Positions 26,114 through 34,079 of a stretch of DNA of 64,000 bases are shown here, in pieces. Origin of the DNA: Ornithinibacillus salinisoli. GTDB lineage: Bacteria; Bacillota; Bacilli; Bacillales; Amphibacillaceae. Positions within the stretch are counted from its first letter, which is position 1, and the number at the start of each line of letters is the position of its first letter. Location of the stretch: NCBI RefSeq assembly GCF_042682545.1, contig NZ_JBHUHQ010000021.1. One strand, given 5' to 3'. The notes beneath the pieces were generated by a model that did no database searches, had not been told where the DNA came from, and was given only the letters and a program-made list of their open reading frames with translations. The position numbers and the translations under genes were made by a program.

Positions 26114-27091
26114 TTATGACGTTCTTTTACCGATAATTTTAGCTATACTCTCTAACGTTTGTTTAGATTTATTATCTGGTAATTTATTTAGGTTGTCTAT
26201 CGCTTTATTTAAATACATATCACTTACTTTATAAGAAAGGTCAATAGCATCTGTCTGCTTTAGAGCAGTGATTAACTGTGTCATATCCTTTTCTGTTACA
26301 TGAGAATTGGCGTCGGTAAACGTTTGATGTAACAGTTGTGAAAAGGTTTGGTCCTTCATGCCGAGTAATACTGGCAAGGTAATATTTCCTTGAATTAAAT
26401 CATTTCCCGCCGGTTTTCCTAGCTTTTCTGATGAAGATGTGAAATCTAATATATCATCTATGATTTGGTAAGACATTCCGATATTATATCCATACTGATA
26501 CAAATAATTAATTTCTTTTTCCGATAATCCTGCGGTTATTGCCCCTAATTTACAACTTGTTGCAATGAGTAATGCTGTTTTACGTTTAATACGACGTAGA
26601 TAGGTCCGTAAATTCTGATCCCAATTAAACTTATCTTTTATTTGCTCTATTTCTCCCAAGCTAACTTCCACAAGCGTTTTTGAAAGTGTACGATGTATGT
26701 TGGCATTTCTAAGAGTTGTAATATTTTCTAACGCTCTTGCTAAAATATAGTCACCAGTATACATTGCTACTCGGTTACCATATTGCTTTTTAATTGTTGG
26801 TTTCCCACGTCTTAATTCTGCATCGTCAATTACATCATCGTGAACTAATGTTGCCATATGAATTAATTCCAAAGAAATAGCAACAGTCTTGATTTTTTCA
26901 ATTTGAAAGTCATTCCCTAATTTTCCAGATAGCAAAACAAAAACAGGTCGAATTCGTTTTCCACCTGCCTTTAGTAATTGGGTAGAAGCCTCTCGTAACA
27001 CAGGATGATCAGCTTGGATTACTTCTGCTAATGCCTCTTCAATTATGTCTAAATCCCTTTTTAAATAACTATATGTCTTAGCTAATTTCAT
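26114..27091 (-). CDS. hepT: Heptaprenyl diphosphate synthase, catalytic component II
   Basis: The catalytic subunit of the two-component prenyltransferase that makes the C35 side chain of menaquinone-7. The first aspartate-rich motif is HDDVIDDAELRRGKP and the second is DDILDFTSSSEKLGKP, both with the expected spacing; AGGKRIRPVFVLL supplies the IPP-binding basic residues. The start at 27091 (ATG) sits behind AAGGTG; a GTG in that same site begins the longer frame. Component I (HepS) is encoded at 27855-28619 and menG lies between them. Confidence 0.95.
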   Translation of the reverse strand: MKLAKTYSYLKRDLDIIEEALAEVIQADHPVLREASTQLLKAGGKRIRPVFVLLSGKLGNDFQIEKIKTVAISLELIHMATLVHDDVIDDAELRRGKPTIKKQYGNRVAMYTGDYILARALENITTLRNANIHRTLSKTLVEVSLGEIEQIKDKFNWDQNLRTYLRRIKRKTALLIATSCKLGAITAGLSEKEINYLYQYGYNIGMSYQIIDDILDFTSSSEKLGKPAGNDLIQGNITLPVLLGMKDQTFSQLLHQTFTDANSHVTEKDMTQLITALKQTDAIDLSYKVSDMYLNKAIDNLNKLPDNKSKQTLESIAKIIGKRTS

Positions 27092-27127
27092 GTAATTCAC
27101 CTTTAAGTTAAAAATACTATTTTTATA

Positions 27128-27832
27128 TTATTTATATCCCATGTGCATGGCGGCTACTCCACCAGTATAACTTTTCATTTCTACACGAGAAAATCCCGCT
27201 TTTAAAAACATATCCTTCAATTCATTTTTATCTGGAAAATTTTTGGCTGACTCATGTAACCAAGCATACTCCTTATAACTTTTAGCAAATAATCTACCAA
27301 ATAAAGGCATAATAAACTTAAAATAAAAATAATACAACTGTCTAAAACCAAAAAGTGTTGGCTGAGATGTTTCCAGGCAAACCACTTTTCCATTCGGCTT
27401 TACTACTCGATACATCTCTTTTAGAACTGTCATATAATCCGGAACATTTCGTAAGCCAAAGCCAATGGTTACAAAATCAAATGAGTTATCATCAAAAGGA
27501 AGTTCCATCGCATTACCATGAGTAAATGCAAGCTGATTATATTGGAGTTTCATATTTTTATCCTTTGCGACAGACAACATGTTCTCACTAAAATCAAGAC
27601 CAATTACATGACCGTCTCTTCCTGTGGACTCTGCGAGTGCAATGGACCAATCACCTGTTCCACAGCAAACATCTAAAGCAGATGAGCCTTTAAATACGTC
27701 CATTCGTTTCATCACATCTTTACGCCATGATTTGTGTCTTTGGAAGGATATTATGGAATTCATGGAATCATATTTGTTATATATTTTTTCAAAAACATGA
27801 TGTACACGTTCTTCTTTTGATTGTTCAGTCAT
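27128..27832 (-). CDS. menG: Demethylmenaquinone methyltransferase (MenG/UbiE)
   Basis: The last step of menaquinone synthesis, a SAM-dependent C-methylation. The SAM-binding motif ALDVCCGTGDWS, the post-motifs GLDFSENML and FDFVTIGFGLRNV, and the C-terminal SYTGGVAAMHMGYK signature identify the family. The start is the ATG at 27832 (MTEQSKEERVH) behind AAGGAT; the frame is open further into hepS. Placed between hepS and hepT, it unites ring methylation with side-chain synthesis. Length 234 aa is normal. Confidence 0.95.
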   Translation of the reverse strand: MTEQSKEERVHHVFEKIYNKYDSMNSIISFQRHKSWRKDVMKRMDVFKGSSALDVCCGTGDWSIALAESTGRDGHVIGLDFSENMLSVAKDKNMKLQYNQLAFTHGNAMELPFDDNSFDFVTIGFGLRNVPDYMTVLKEMYRVVKPNGKVVCLETSQPTLFGFRQLYYFYFKFIMPLFGRLFAKSYKEYAWLHESAKNFPDKNELKDMFLKAGFSRVEMKSYTGGVAAMHMGYK

Positions 27833-27854
27833 CCTAATCCTTCTTCCATATGTA

Positions 27855-28619
27855 TTATTCAAATTCCCTTTTTAAGGTTGCCATAATATGTTTCTTTAAC
27901 ACATTATGTTGGTTAGAAATCTCTAATGTATTGGTTTTAAGTTTTTCTATTTGCCTGGATAGTAACTGGTTGCAATAATCTTTGATAGAAGATATATCAG
28001 CATTTGTAGATCGAATATAGTTTTCAAATAAAGAAGCTGCCCCATCATCTAGTCTTTCTATTTCATGAATTAGCGTATTACTTAAAAACCATTCTTTTGT
28101 GAGATGCATTAATTCTTTCTGATTGAGTGCATCTGCTACTCGAATAATTAGTAATGTATCTATATAGTTCTTGTTATAAATAAATTCCTCTACTGATTCT
28201 ACCTCTAAATAATAATTTTTCATTTTTAATTCATTGATTTCTTTAATTGCAGAAGCAAGCGTCTGAATGAAGCTGAAATCTTCTATTTCTGACAGTAATA
28301 AATAATATAGTCCACTATAATAATCACCAGCTAATACATATAATTGCCCTTGCACCGTATTTGATGAGTTCTCATTTAAATCATATTTATCAGGTACGAG
28401 TTCATGAGTATCCAGGGCGATCTGTACAAGCATTGTCGTGATAATATAGCGCTCTTTTTTATCAGAAGAAATGGGAGAATTATTTACAATTGTATATAAG
28501 ATAAGTAACTTGTCTTCATCAAGCATGGGCTTTTGTATGTACTTTTTAAGATATGTTTGATGTAACTTTTCATTAATTAATATCTTAAGCTGCTGTATTT
28601 CAGATCTCGTAGTATGCAA
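27855..28619 (-). CDS. hepS: Heptaprenyl diphosphate synthase component I
   Basis: The non-catalytic partner of HepT that sets product chain length. The protein is all-helical without the aspartate-rich motifs, as expected. The recognisable core is LHQTYLKKYIQKPMLDEDKLLILYTIV and the QGQLYVLAGDYYSGLYYLLL segment, the latter resembling a vestigial prenyltransferase helix. The start is placed at the TTG at 28619: it has AAGGTG six bases upstream, and the resulting N terminus matches the B. subtilis length, which I compared from memory. Earlier starts (ATG 28646, GTG 28628) cannot be excluded. Confidence 0.88.
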   Translation of the reverse strand: MHTTRSEIQQLKILINEKLHQTYLKKYIQKPMLDEDKLLILYTIVNNSPISSDKKERYIITTMLVQIALDTHELVPDKYDLNENSSNTVQGQLYVLAGDYYSGLYYLLLSEIEDFSFIQTLASAIKEINELKMKNYYLEVESVEEFIYNKNYIDTLLIIRVADALNQKELMHLTKEWFLSNTLIHEIERLDDGAASLFENYIRSTNADISSIKDYCNQLLSRQIEKLKTNTLEISNQHNVLKKHIMATLKREFE

Positions 28620-28723
28620 AGTAATCACCTTAGCCCTTTCAAGCATTCCTTCGTGCATTAGTTATTATAGCATAATTATGTAAGTAAAATAATTAATTCT
28701 TAATAGATTTTCTTATAAATTGT

Positions 28724-28948
28724 TTATTCGTTCTTCATTTCTCCGTGACTCGTTTGAATAATAGCTTTCCCCCTAACTTTTACAGCAGAGGTATGTTCAG
28801 TAAATTGAGCGATCATTATCTCCCCTTCATCAAGTTTTTCCGAGTGATGAAATCTTGTATCTGATCCTCTTGTAAGTCCAATAACATTCACACCATCTTC
28901 TAGTGCCTTTATTACAAAGTAATCTGACTTTGAAACTGACTTTTCCAT
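28724..28948 (-). CDS. mtrB: Trp RNA-binding attenuation protein TRAP
   Basis: A 74-aa subunit of the 11-mer ring that binds tryptophan and then (G/U)AG repeats in trp leaders. The core is DYFVIKALEDGVNVIGLTRG, a tryptophan-pocket segment RFHHSEKLDEGEIMIAQFTEHTS, and the RNA-binding lysine/arginine set in AVKVRGKA. In B. subtilis the GTP cyclohydrolase gene mtrA precedes mtrB; here it is absent and hbs is the upstream neighbour behind a terminator. No trp gene is in the window. A strong AAGGAGG site precedes the ATG. Confidence 0.93.
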   Translation of the reverse strand: MEKSVSKSDYFVIKALEDGVNVIGLTRGSDTRFHHSEKLDEGEIMIAQFTEHTSAVKVRGKAIIQTSHGEMKNE

Positions 28949-29011
28949 TAAGTGACCTCCTTAATATAGTATTATTTATTTATCATGAAGTAGAATATGT
29001 TCAGATAATGA

Positions 29012-29040
29012 AAAGAGGGTGCGAAAAACGCACCCTCTTT
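29012..29040 (-). terminator. Terminator of hbs
   Basis: A 12-bp perfect stem (AAAGAGGGTGCG and complement) with a 5-base loop lies 16 bases behind the hbs stop. A short T tract follows on both strands. Confidence 0.85.
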
Positions 29041-29055
29041 TACCCTATGTACGTA

Positions 29056-29328
29056 TTATTTTACGCTATCTTTAAGGGCTTTTCCTGGTTTGAAAGCAGG
29101 AACTTTGCTTGCAGGAATTTCGATTTCTTCACCAGTTTGTGGATTACGACCTTTACGTGCTGAACGCTCACGTACTTCGAAGTTACCAAACCCGATTAAC
29201 TGTACTTTATCACCATTTTTAAGTGAATCCATGACAGCTTCGAAAACTGCATCAACAGCTTTTGTAGCATCTTTCTTTGAAAGTTCGCTTTTCTCAGCAA
29301 CTGCATTGACTAAGTCTGTTTTGTTCAT
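29056..29328 (-). CDS. hbs: DNA-binding protein HU
   Basis: A 90-aa nucleoid-associated HU dimer subunit. The helical N-terminal body (MNKTDLVNAVAEKSELSKKD) is followed by the saddle strands and the flexible DNA-binding arm RNPQTGEEIEIPASKVPAFKPGK. The ATG at 29328 behind GGAGGTG (6-base spacing) is used; a GTG nine bases upstream lies in that site. It stands between mtrB and spoIVA as in B. subtilis. Confidence 0.98.
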   Translation of the reverse strand: MNKTDLVNAVAEKSELSKKDATKAVDAVFEAVMDSLKNGDKVQLIGFGNFEVRERSARKGRNPQTGEEIEIPASKVPAFKPGKALKDSVK

Positions 29329-29739
29329 GACATTCACCTCCTCCCAAAAAGTTTCGGGTCACATTGGAACAAATTCTATCATCATTTGTTTACCAATTTA
29401 CCTACTTTTATACGTAAAAGTCACTAAAATCAAGTAGTGACAAGGCTAATATTAACTGAGATTGATACAAAATTCAACAATAAATCACTTTTTTTTAGGA
29501 TTTTATTTATATTTAACTATTTTTATAACCTATTTCCTATTATTTTACCCTTCATAGACTGTACATAATACATAGGTTTTGATATAAAACCCGAAGTAAA
29601 AGCAACATGATATTCGCTTATGGCAGTCGCTTTCCTAGTGGGTAAATGTGGTCAGGTGGAGAAATGGATGAGGGAAAATTGGTAGCAAGCATTGTTTCCG
29701 CTCCGTAAGGTCTAAAGTTGTTGAGTCCCCAGAAAACAA

Positions 29740-29765
29740 AAATAGCAGCTTTTCAGCCGCTATTT
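29740..29765 (-). terminator. Terminator of spoIVA
   Basis: On the minus strand AAATAGCGGC pairs with GCTGCTATTT (one mismatch) and is followed by TTGTTTTC, 20 bases behind the spoIVA stop. Confidence 0.75.
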
Positions 29766-29784
29766 TAGAGGTTTTTCTATTTAC
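29766..29784. other. Junction of spoIVA and its terminator
   Basis: Only a short AT-rich stretch. The larger hbs-spoIVA gap (29338-29739) shows the hbs upstream region (29338-29450), AT-rich sequence, and at 29560-29720 a higher-GC stretch with CGCTTTCCTAGTGGG that looks like a decayed copy of the repeat seen at 43.4 kb. No gene is supported there. Confidence 0.4.
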
Positions 29785-31263
29785 TTAAAGGATGATCGCA
29801 ATTAATCCTCCAGATCCCTCATTAATGATTCGTTCTAGCGTATCTTTTAATTTATATCTTGCGTTTTCTGGCATGAGGGATATTTTAGCTTGGATCCCCT
29901 CTCTTACGATGGAATTAAGTGATCTACCGAAAATATCTGACTCCCAAATCGATAACGGATCTTCTTCAAAGTCTTGCATTAAGTATCTAACTAACTCTTC
30001 ACTCTGCTTTTCCGTACCAATTATTGGTGCAAATTCAGATTCTACTTCTACTTTGATCATATGAATGGATGGCGCAACTGCTTTTAGTCGGACTCCGAAA
30101 CGAGAACCTTGACGAATTATTTCTGGCTCATCCAGTTCCATATCTTCCAATGCTGGGGCTGCTATACCATAACCAGTTTGTTTTACCATCTGTAAAGCAC
30201 CAGCAACTTGATCATATTCTCGTTTTGCAAATGCGAAATCTTGCATTAACTCGAGTAGGTGGTCCTTCCCACGGATTTCTTCACCTACAATTTCCTTTAA
30301 GATTTGATCGTATAAGTAATCTGGAGCATGTAGATCGATTTCCGCAACCCCATCTCCCATTTCCATGCCTGCTAAATTAGCCTTGTCAATATAATCATAG
30401 TCTGAAAAATGTCCAACTATTTGATCAACATCACGCAAACGCTTGATATCTTTTACAGTTGACTGAATTGCTTCTTGATAATTTTCACGAAGCCAATGAT
30501 CTTCACGGAGGACCATTACCCAGCTAGGTAGATTAACATTAACCTCTAATACCGGGAATTCATATAGTGCTTCCCTTAATACATTATATACATCATGTTC
30601 CGTCATCGACTCAATACTCATCGATAACACTGGGATATCGTATTCTTCGGCAAGATCTTGTCTCAACATTTCCGTTTCTTTACTTGTTGGCTTAACGGAG
30701 TTAACAACCATAATAAATGGCTTGCCGACTTCTTTTAATTCTTCTACAACTCTTGCTTCTGCCTCAACATAATCATTGCGTGGTATTTCACCAATTGTTC
30801 CATCCGTAGTAACAACAACACCTATTGTTGAATGTTCTTGAATTACCTTTCTCGTACCAATTTCAGCTGCATCATGAAATGGAATTGGATCCTCATACCA
30901 AGGTGTATTAATCATCCTTGGACCATTTTCATCTTCAAATCCTTTTGCTCCCTCTACCGCATAGCCTACGCAGTCTACCAGTCTCACGTTAACATTCAGA
31001 CCTTCTTCTACATTGACTGAAACGGCTTGATTAGGAATGAACTTAGGCTCCGTTGTCATGATTGTTTTTCCTGCAGCGCTTTGAGGTAATTCATCATGTG
31101 CTCTTACTCTTTCACTCTCATCTTCAATATTAGGTAATACAACCAATTCCATAAACTTTTTGATAAACGTTGATTTACCCGTACGGACAGCACCTACAAT
31201 CCCTAAGTAAATATCTCCGTCCGTCCGCTTCGAAATATCTTTAAAAATATCAATCTTCTCCAA
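29785..31263 (-). CDS. spoIVA: Stage IV sporulation protein A, spore coat morphogenetic ATPase
   Basis: A cytoskeletal ATPase that polymerises around the forespore and anchors the coat and cortex. The N-terminal TRAFAC-like domain has Walker A GAVRTGKST (lysine about residue 30) and DCVGYAVEGAKGF; middle and C-terminal domains follow, ending SGGLIAIIL. The TTG start at 31263 sits behind GGGAGGGG and gives 492 aa, the B. subtilis length. The frame is open to 31347, but a SigE-like promoter lies inside that extension, so the extension is not translated. It stands alone between hbs and yphF. Confidence 0.97.
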   Translation of the reverse strand: MEKIDIFKDISKRTDGDIYLGIVGAVRTGKSTFIKKFMELVVLPNIEDESERVRAHDELPQSAAGKTIMTTEPKFIPNQAVSVNVEEGLNVNVRLVDCVGYAVEGAKGFEDENGPRMINTPWYEDPIPFHDAAEIGTRKVIQEHSTIGVVVTTDGTIGEIPRNDYVEAEARVVEELKEVGKPFIMVVNSVKPTSKETEMLRQDLAEEYDIPVLSMSIESMTEHDVYNVLREALYEFPVLEVNVNLPSWVMVLREDHWLRENYQEAIQSTVKDIKRLRDVDQIVGHFSDYDYIDKANLAGMEMGDGVAEIDLHAPDYLYDQILKEIVGEEIRGKDHLLELMQDFAFAKREYDQVAGALQMVKQTGYGIAAPALEDMELDEPEIIRQGSRFGVRLKAVAPSIHMIKVEVESEFAPIIGTEKQSEELVRYLMQDFEEDPLSIWESDIFGRSLNSIVREGIQAKISLMPENARYKLKDTLERIINEGSGGLIAIIL

Positions 31264-31324
31264 ACGATCCCCTCCCGATCTAACTACAATATTAATAAAC
31301 AAACTACGAATAATTGACATTACA

Positions 31325-31355
31325 AGTCTATGATGTTGTCCTATCAAAATATGAC
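31325..31355 (-). promoter_or_regulatory. SigE-type promoter of spoIVA
   Basis: On the minus strand GTCATATT, a 15-base spacer and CATAGACT resemble the mother-cell SigE consensus (ATATT / CATACAnT). It lies about 60 bases ahead of the TTG start, as expected for spoIVA. Confidence 0.5.
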
Positions 31356-31446
31356 TTAATATGTGTAAAAGAAATTAATTTAATGGTAAAAAATTATCAT
31401 TCGTAGTTTATAATCTCCTACAACTATGTTCTAGGACCTAAAAAAA

Positions 31447-31473
31447 CCCTTGCAACAATATATGTTTCAAGGG
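31447..31473 (-). terminator. Terminator of yphF
   Basis: CCCTTG and CAAGGG close a hairpin with further internal pairing, followed on the minus strand by TTTTTTT. Confidence 0.75.
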
Positions 31474-31520
31474 AGATTATATGATAAAAAAATATTATAG
31501 TTATTTTATAGGAAAGGTGG

Positions 31521-32243
31521 TTAGTCCTGCATAAAAACAGGTTCCCCATTACGTATAGTGTAAGGGAAGGAATATGCTGGGACGAACGGTGTATTATTTG
31601 CTAGTAGAAAACGAATATCATCTCCATCCGTGTATTGATGTTCATACTGATTTAGTGCATTGTTTAATTCTATTCGATAATCTACATATAGTTTTCCATC
31701 CGTATCCATTATAATGGGAAGATTTTCAGCTGAATAAGGACTCGAAATGGTTAATGGTTCTTCATAGCCCAGCACTTTATAGTTAACACTGTAAAACCCA
31801 TCAGCGATTTCCTCGCCAAATGGTGGATAAATATGTTTGTCTCGATAAATATCTAGTTGTACGTTAATTCTTCTTATTTCTTCCGTGATTCGCAAGTCAA
31901 TTAATTTTACTTGCGGATCATCCTCTGGATTAATGATCGCATATTGATATACCCCACCATTTTCATATGCGTTTCCTGGTATTTCAGTAATTATGTTTTG
32001 TTCTTTTAATGCAGAAAAATCGATTAAATATTTTTCAAAGATTGGTGTATCATTTTCTTTTGTTTTTATTGGAAGAAGACCATTTGTTTGTTCTTGATAC
32101 TGTTCGATTGCATGTTGAATCGTATTTAATTGTGCTTCATTTGGTACTTGGTTTTTTTCTAATTCTCCATTTGGATACAGGCATCCGCTTAAAAGTATTA
32201 GAATTACGAACAAAAAACTTATCCTTAAATATGTAAACTTCAT
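31521..32243 (-). CDS. yphF: Lipoprotein YphF
   Basis: A 240-aa exported lipoprotein: hydrophobic signal (about 6-20) and lipobox LLSGC with Cys21. The mature part is acidic and soluble with no recognisable enzyme motif. It sits between yphE and spoIVA as yphF does in B. subtilis, whose product is also of unknown function. The conserved block with spoIVA makes a sporulation link plausible but unproved. Confidence 0.78.
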   Translation of the reverse strand: MKFTYLRISFLFVILILLSGCLYPNGELEKNQVPNEAQLNTIQHAIEQYQEQTNGLLPIKTKENDTPIFEKYLIDFSALKEQNIITEIPGNAYENGGVYQYAIINPEDDPQVKLIDLRITEEIRRINVQLDIYRDKHIYPPFGEEIADGFYSVNYKVLGYEEPLTISSPYSAENLPIIMDTDGKLYVDYRIELNNALNQYEHQYTDGDDIRFLLANNTPFVPAYSFPYTIRNGEPVFMQD

Positions 32244-32265
32244 TGAATATGCCTCCTATGATCTG

Positions 32266-32463
32266 TTAACCAGTTGGCCCACTAAAAACGATAAATATTA
32301 TTATGATCGCTCCCAAAAATAATGAGATATATGCAATACTAGCCACAATGCCAGCCAGTACCCCTTTTAATTTATATCTACTCAGTAGTATGAGCCCAAT
32401 AGCGATTATTAAAAATCCCATACCTGCAAAAGAAATCCACATATTTAACATCGATTGAGACAT
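32266..32463 (-). CDS. yphE: DUF2768 small membrane protein YphE
   Basis: A 65-aa protein of two membrane helices (about 8-28 and 35-60) separated by the basic turn SRYKLKG. It matches the DUF2768/YphE pattern and position, 22 bases upstream of yphF. Function unknown; the pair is likely co-transcribed. Confidence 0.78.
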   Translation of the reverse strand: MSQSMLNMWISFAGMGFLIIAIGLILLSRYKLKGVLAGIVASIAYISLFLGAIIIIFIVFSGPTG

Positions 32464-32577
32464 GTTTCCACTCCTTATGGTGCTATATTATTCCACATGG
32501 TATTATATCATATGCTTACAGCACTAGGCATCAAAAACAAAGAAATACACAATTTTGTCAAGAGAGCATAGAAAAAT

Positions 32578-32609
32578 CCGGGATGAAGAGGGGCTATTCT
32601 CCATCCCGG
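32578..32609 (-). terminator. Terminator of spoVIF
   Basis: CCGGGATG and CATCCCGG pair with added inner pairing, followed on the minus strand by ATTTTTC. It lies 100 bases behind the spoVIF stop. Confidence 0.85.
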
Positions 32610-32709
32610 TTGACTAAATAATACCCACAGCAACCCTATCTATGAATGCTTGTGCGTTTCATTTTATGCGAGTAGACACGAGGTTGTATCCTCACTTGCC
32701 CAGAAACGT

Positions 32710-32970
32710 CTATTTTTTAAATAATTGATTTAATGCGTTCATATCCATTGGTACTTTATTACTTGTAATAGATTGTACAATTTTGTCTTCCTTCTCTTTG
32801 GAAATTGGTTTATTGGCCATCTTCGCTAGATGACGAACCAATTTTCTAACAGTCCTTTCATCCGAAAAGTCTGCATTCTTGACTGTGTCTGCTACTTTAT
32901 AAATATCTTTTGGATTAATATTCGTGTCAGCCTGTATTTTGTCAAAAGCATTCTTGTGTTTATTGCTCAC
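32710..32970 (-). CDS. Stage VI sporulation protein F family
   Basis: An 86-aa acidic and basic helical protein with the SpoVIF-type pattern: INPKDIYKVADTVKNADFSDE, RTVRKLVRHLAKMANKPISKEKEDKIVQSI and a short tail. SpoVIF (YjcC) of B. subtilis is needed for late coat assembly; this member is encoded next to gpsA rather than in the yjc region, so it may be the orthologue or a paralogue. A GGAGGCGAG site precedes the ATG. Confidence 0.75.
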   Translation of the reverse strand: MSNKHKNAFDKIQADTNINPKDIYKVADTVKNADFSDERTVRKLVRHLAKMANKPISKEKEDKIVQSITSNKVPMDMNALNQLFKK

Positions 32971-33028
32971 GCGCTCGCCTCCTTGCTATAGTAATTCAAA
33001 ATAGTATATGCAAGGATGGCATTTATTG

Positions 33029-34066
33029 TTATCGTGTATAGCGATTACGTAATAAGGTAGCCAAATCGTCCATTTCTTCTCGTTTATCACGATTCATTAA
33101 TTGTTCAACAACATCTTTCGGTTTTTGGTTATTATATAAAATCTGATATATACCGGTAGTTATAGGCATCTCTACATCTTCTTCTGCTGCAAATTGATAA
33201 GCTGCTTCAGCAGTACGTACACCCTCAACTACCATCCCCATTTGATCCAATACTTCATCCAGGTTTTTGCCTTTTCCTAATAGATTTCCTGCACGCCAGT
33301 TTCTACTGTGAACACTCGTACACGTTACAATCAGATCGCCAACACCTGGCAGTCCAAGGAAACTTAATGGGTTCGCTCCAAGATAGGTACCTAATCTAGT
33401 TATCTCAGCAAGCCCCCTTGTAATAAGGGCTGCTTTTGCATTATCACCATAACCCAATCCATCAGATATACCGGCACCTAAAGCAATAATATTTTTTAAT
33501 GCGCCTCCTAATTCAATACCAATAACATCATTACTTGTATACACACGAAATGACTCATTAAAAAATAGCTCTTGAGCAAGTTTCGCGTATTCCTCATTTA
33601 TCGATGCTACTGTTACTGTTGTTGGTTGACGCTTTGCCACTTCTTCTGCATGACTTGGACCAGATAATACGACAATATCCTCATAGTTATAATTGTCCAT
33701 TTCTTCATCTATCAACTGAGAAACCCTTTTTAAAGTACCAGGTTCTATTCCTTTTGATGCATGAATGATACGCACAGGGTTCTTAACGATACGATTTAGA
33801 TTATGACAAACTTCTCTAATTGCTTTCGTTGGAACAACTAGAACTACATCTGTAACACCGTTTAAAGCTGCTTCTAGATCAGAATATGCTTTAATCTTTT
33901 CAGGAATCATAATTTCCAAATACTTATCATTCTTATGAGTGGAATTAATTTTCTCCGCTTGATCCTTGGAATGTGTCCAAAGACGCACATCATGTCCATT
34001 ATCAGCTAATACTATACTTAATGCAGTCCCCCAACTACCGGCACCTAAAACTGCAACTTTAGACAT
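33029..34066 (-). CDS. gpsA: NAD(P)H-dependent glycerol-3-phosphate dehydrogenase
   Basis: It reduces dihydroxyacetone phosphate to sn-glycerol 3-phosphate for phospholipid and teichoic acid synthesis. The nucleotide motif VLGAGSWGTALS, the active-site lysine in GGALKNIIALGAGI and the GLPGVGDLIVTC segment are visible. The ATG at 34066 behind AGGGGGA is used (345 aa); the frame is open into der but that part is spurious. It lies 13 bases after der. Confidence 0.96.
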   Translation of the reverse strand: MSKVAVLGAGSWGTALSIVLADNGHDVRLWTHSKDQAEKINSTHKNDKYLEIMIPEKIKAYSDLEAALNGVTDVVLVVPTKAIREVCHNLNRIVKNPVRIIHASKGIEPGTLKRVSQLIDEEMDNYNYEDIVVLSGPSHAEEVAKRQPTTVTVASINEEYAKLAQELFFNESFRVYTSNDVIGIELGGALKNIIALGAGISDGLGYGDNAKAALITRGLAEITRLGTYLGANPLSFLGLPGVGDLIVTCTSVHSRNWRAGNLLGKGKNLDEVLDQMGMVVEGVRTAEAAYQFAAEEDVEMPITTGIYQILYNNQKPKDVVEQLMNRDKREEMDDLATLLRNRYTR

Positions 34067-34079
34067 TATTATTTCCCCC

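Noticed and set aside
29090..29437. 115-codon ORF antisense to hbs
   Set aside because: It is a shadow of the highly conserved HU gene on the opposite strand, with no independent start signal.
31264..31347. N-terminal extension of spoIVA
   Set aside because: It contains a SigE-like promoter; the TTG at 31263 has the ribosome site and gives the family length.
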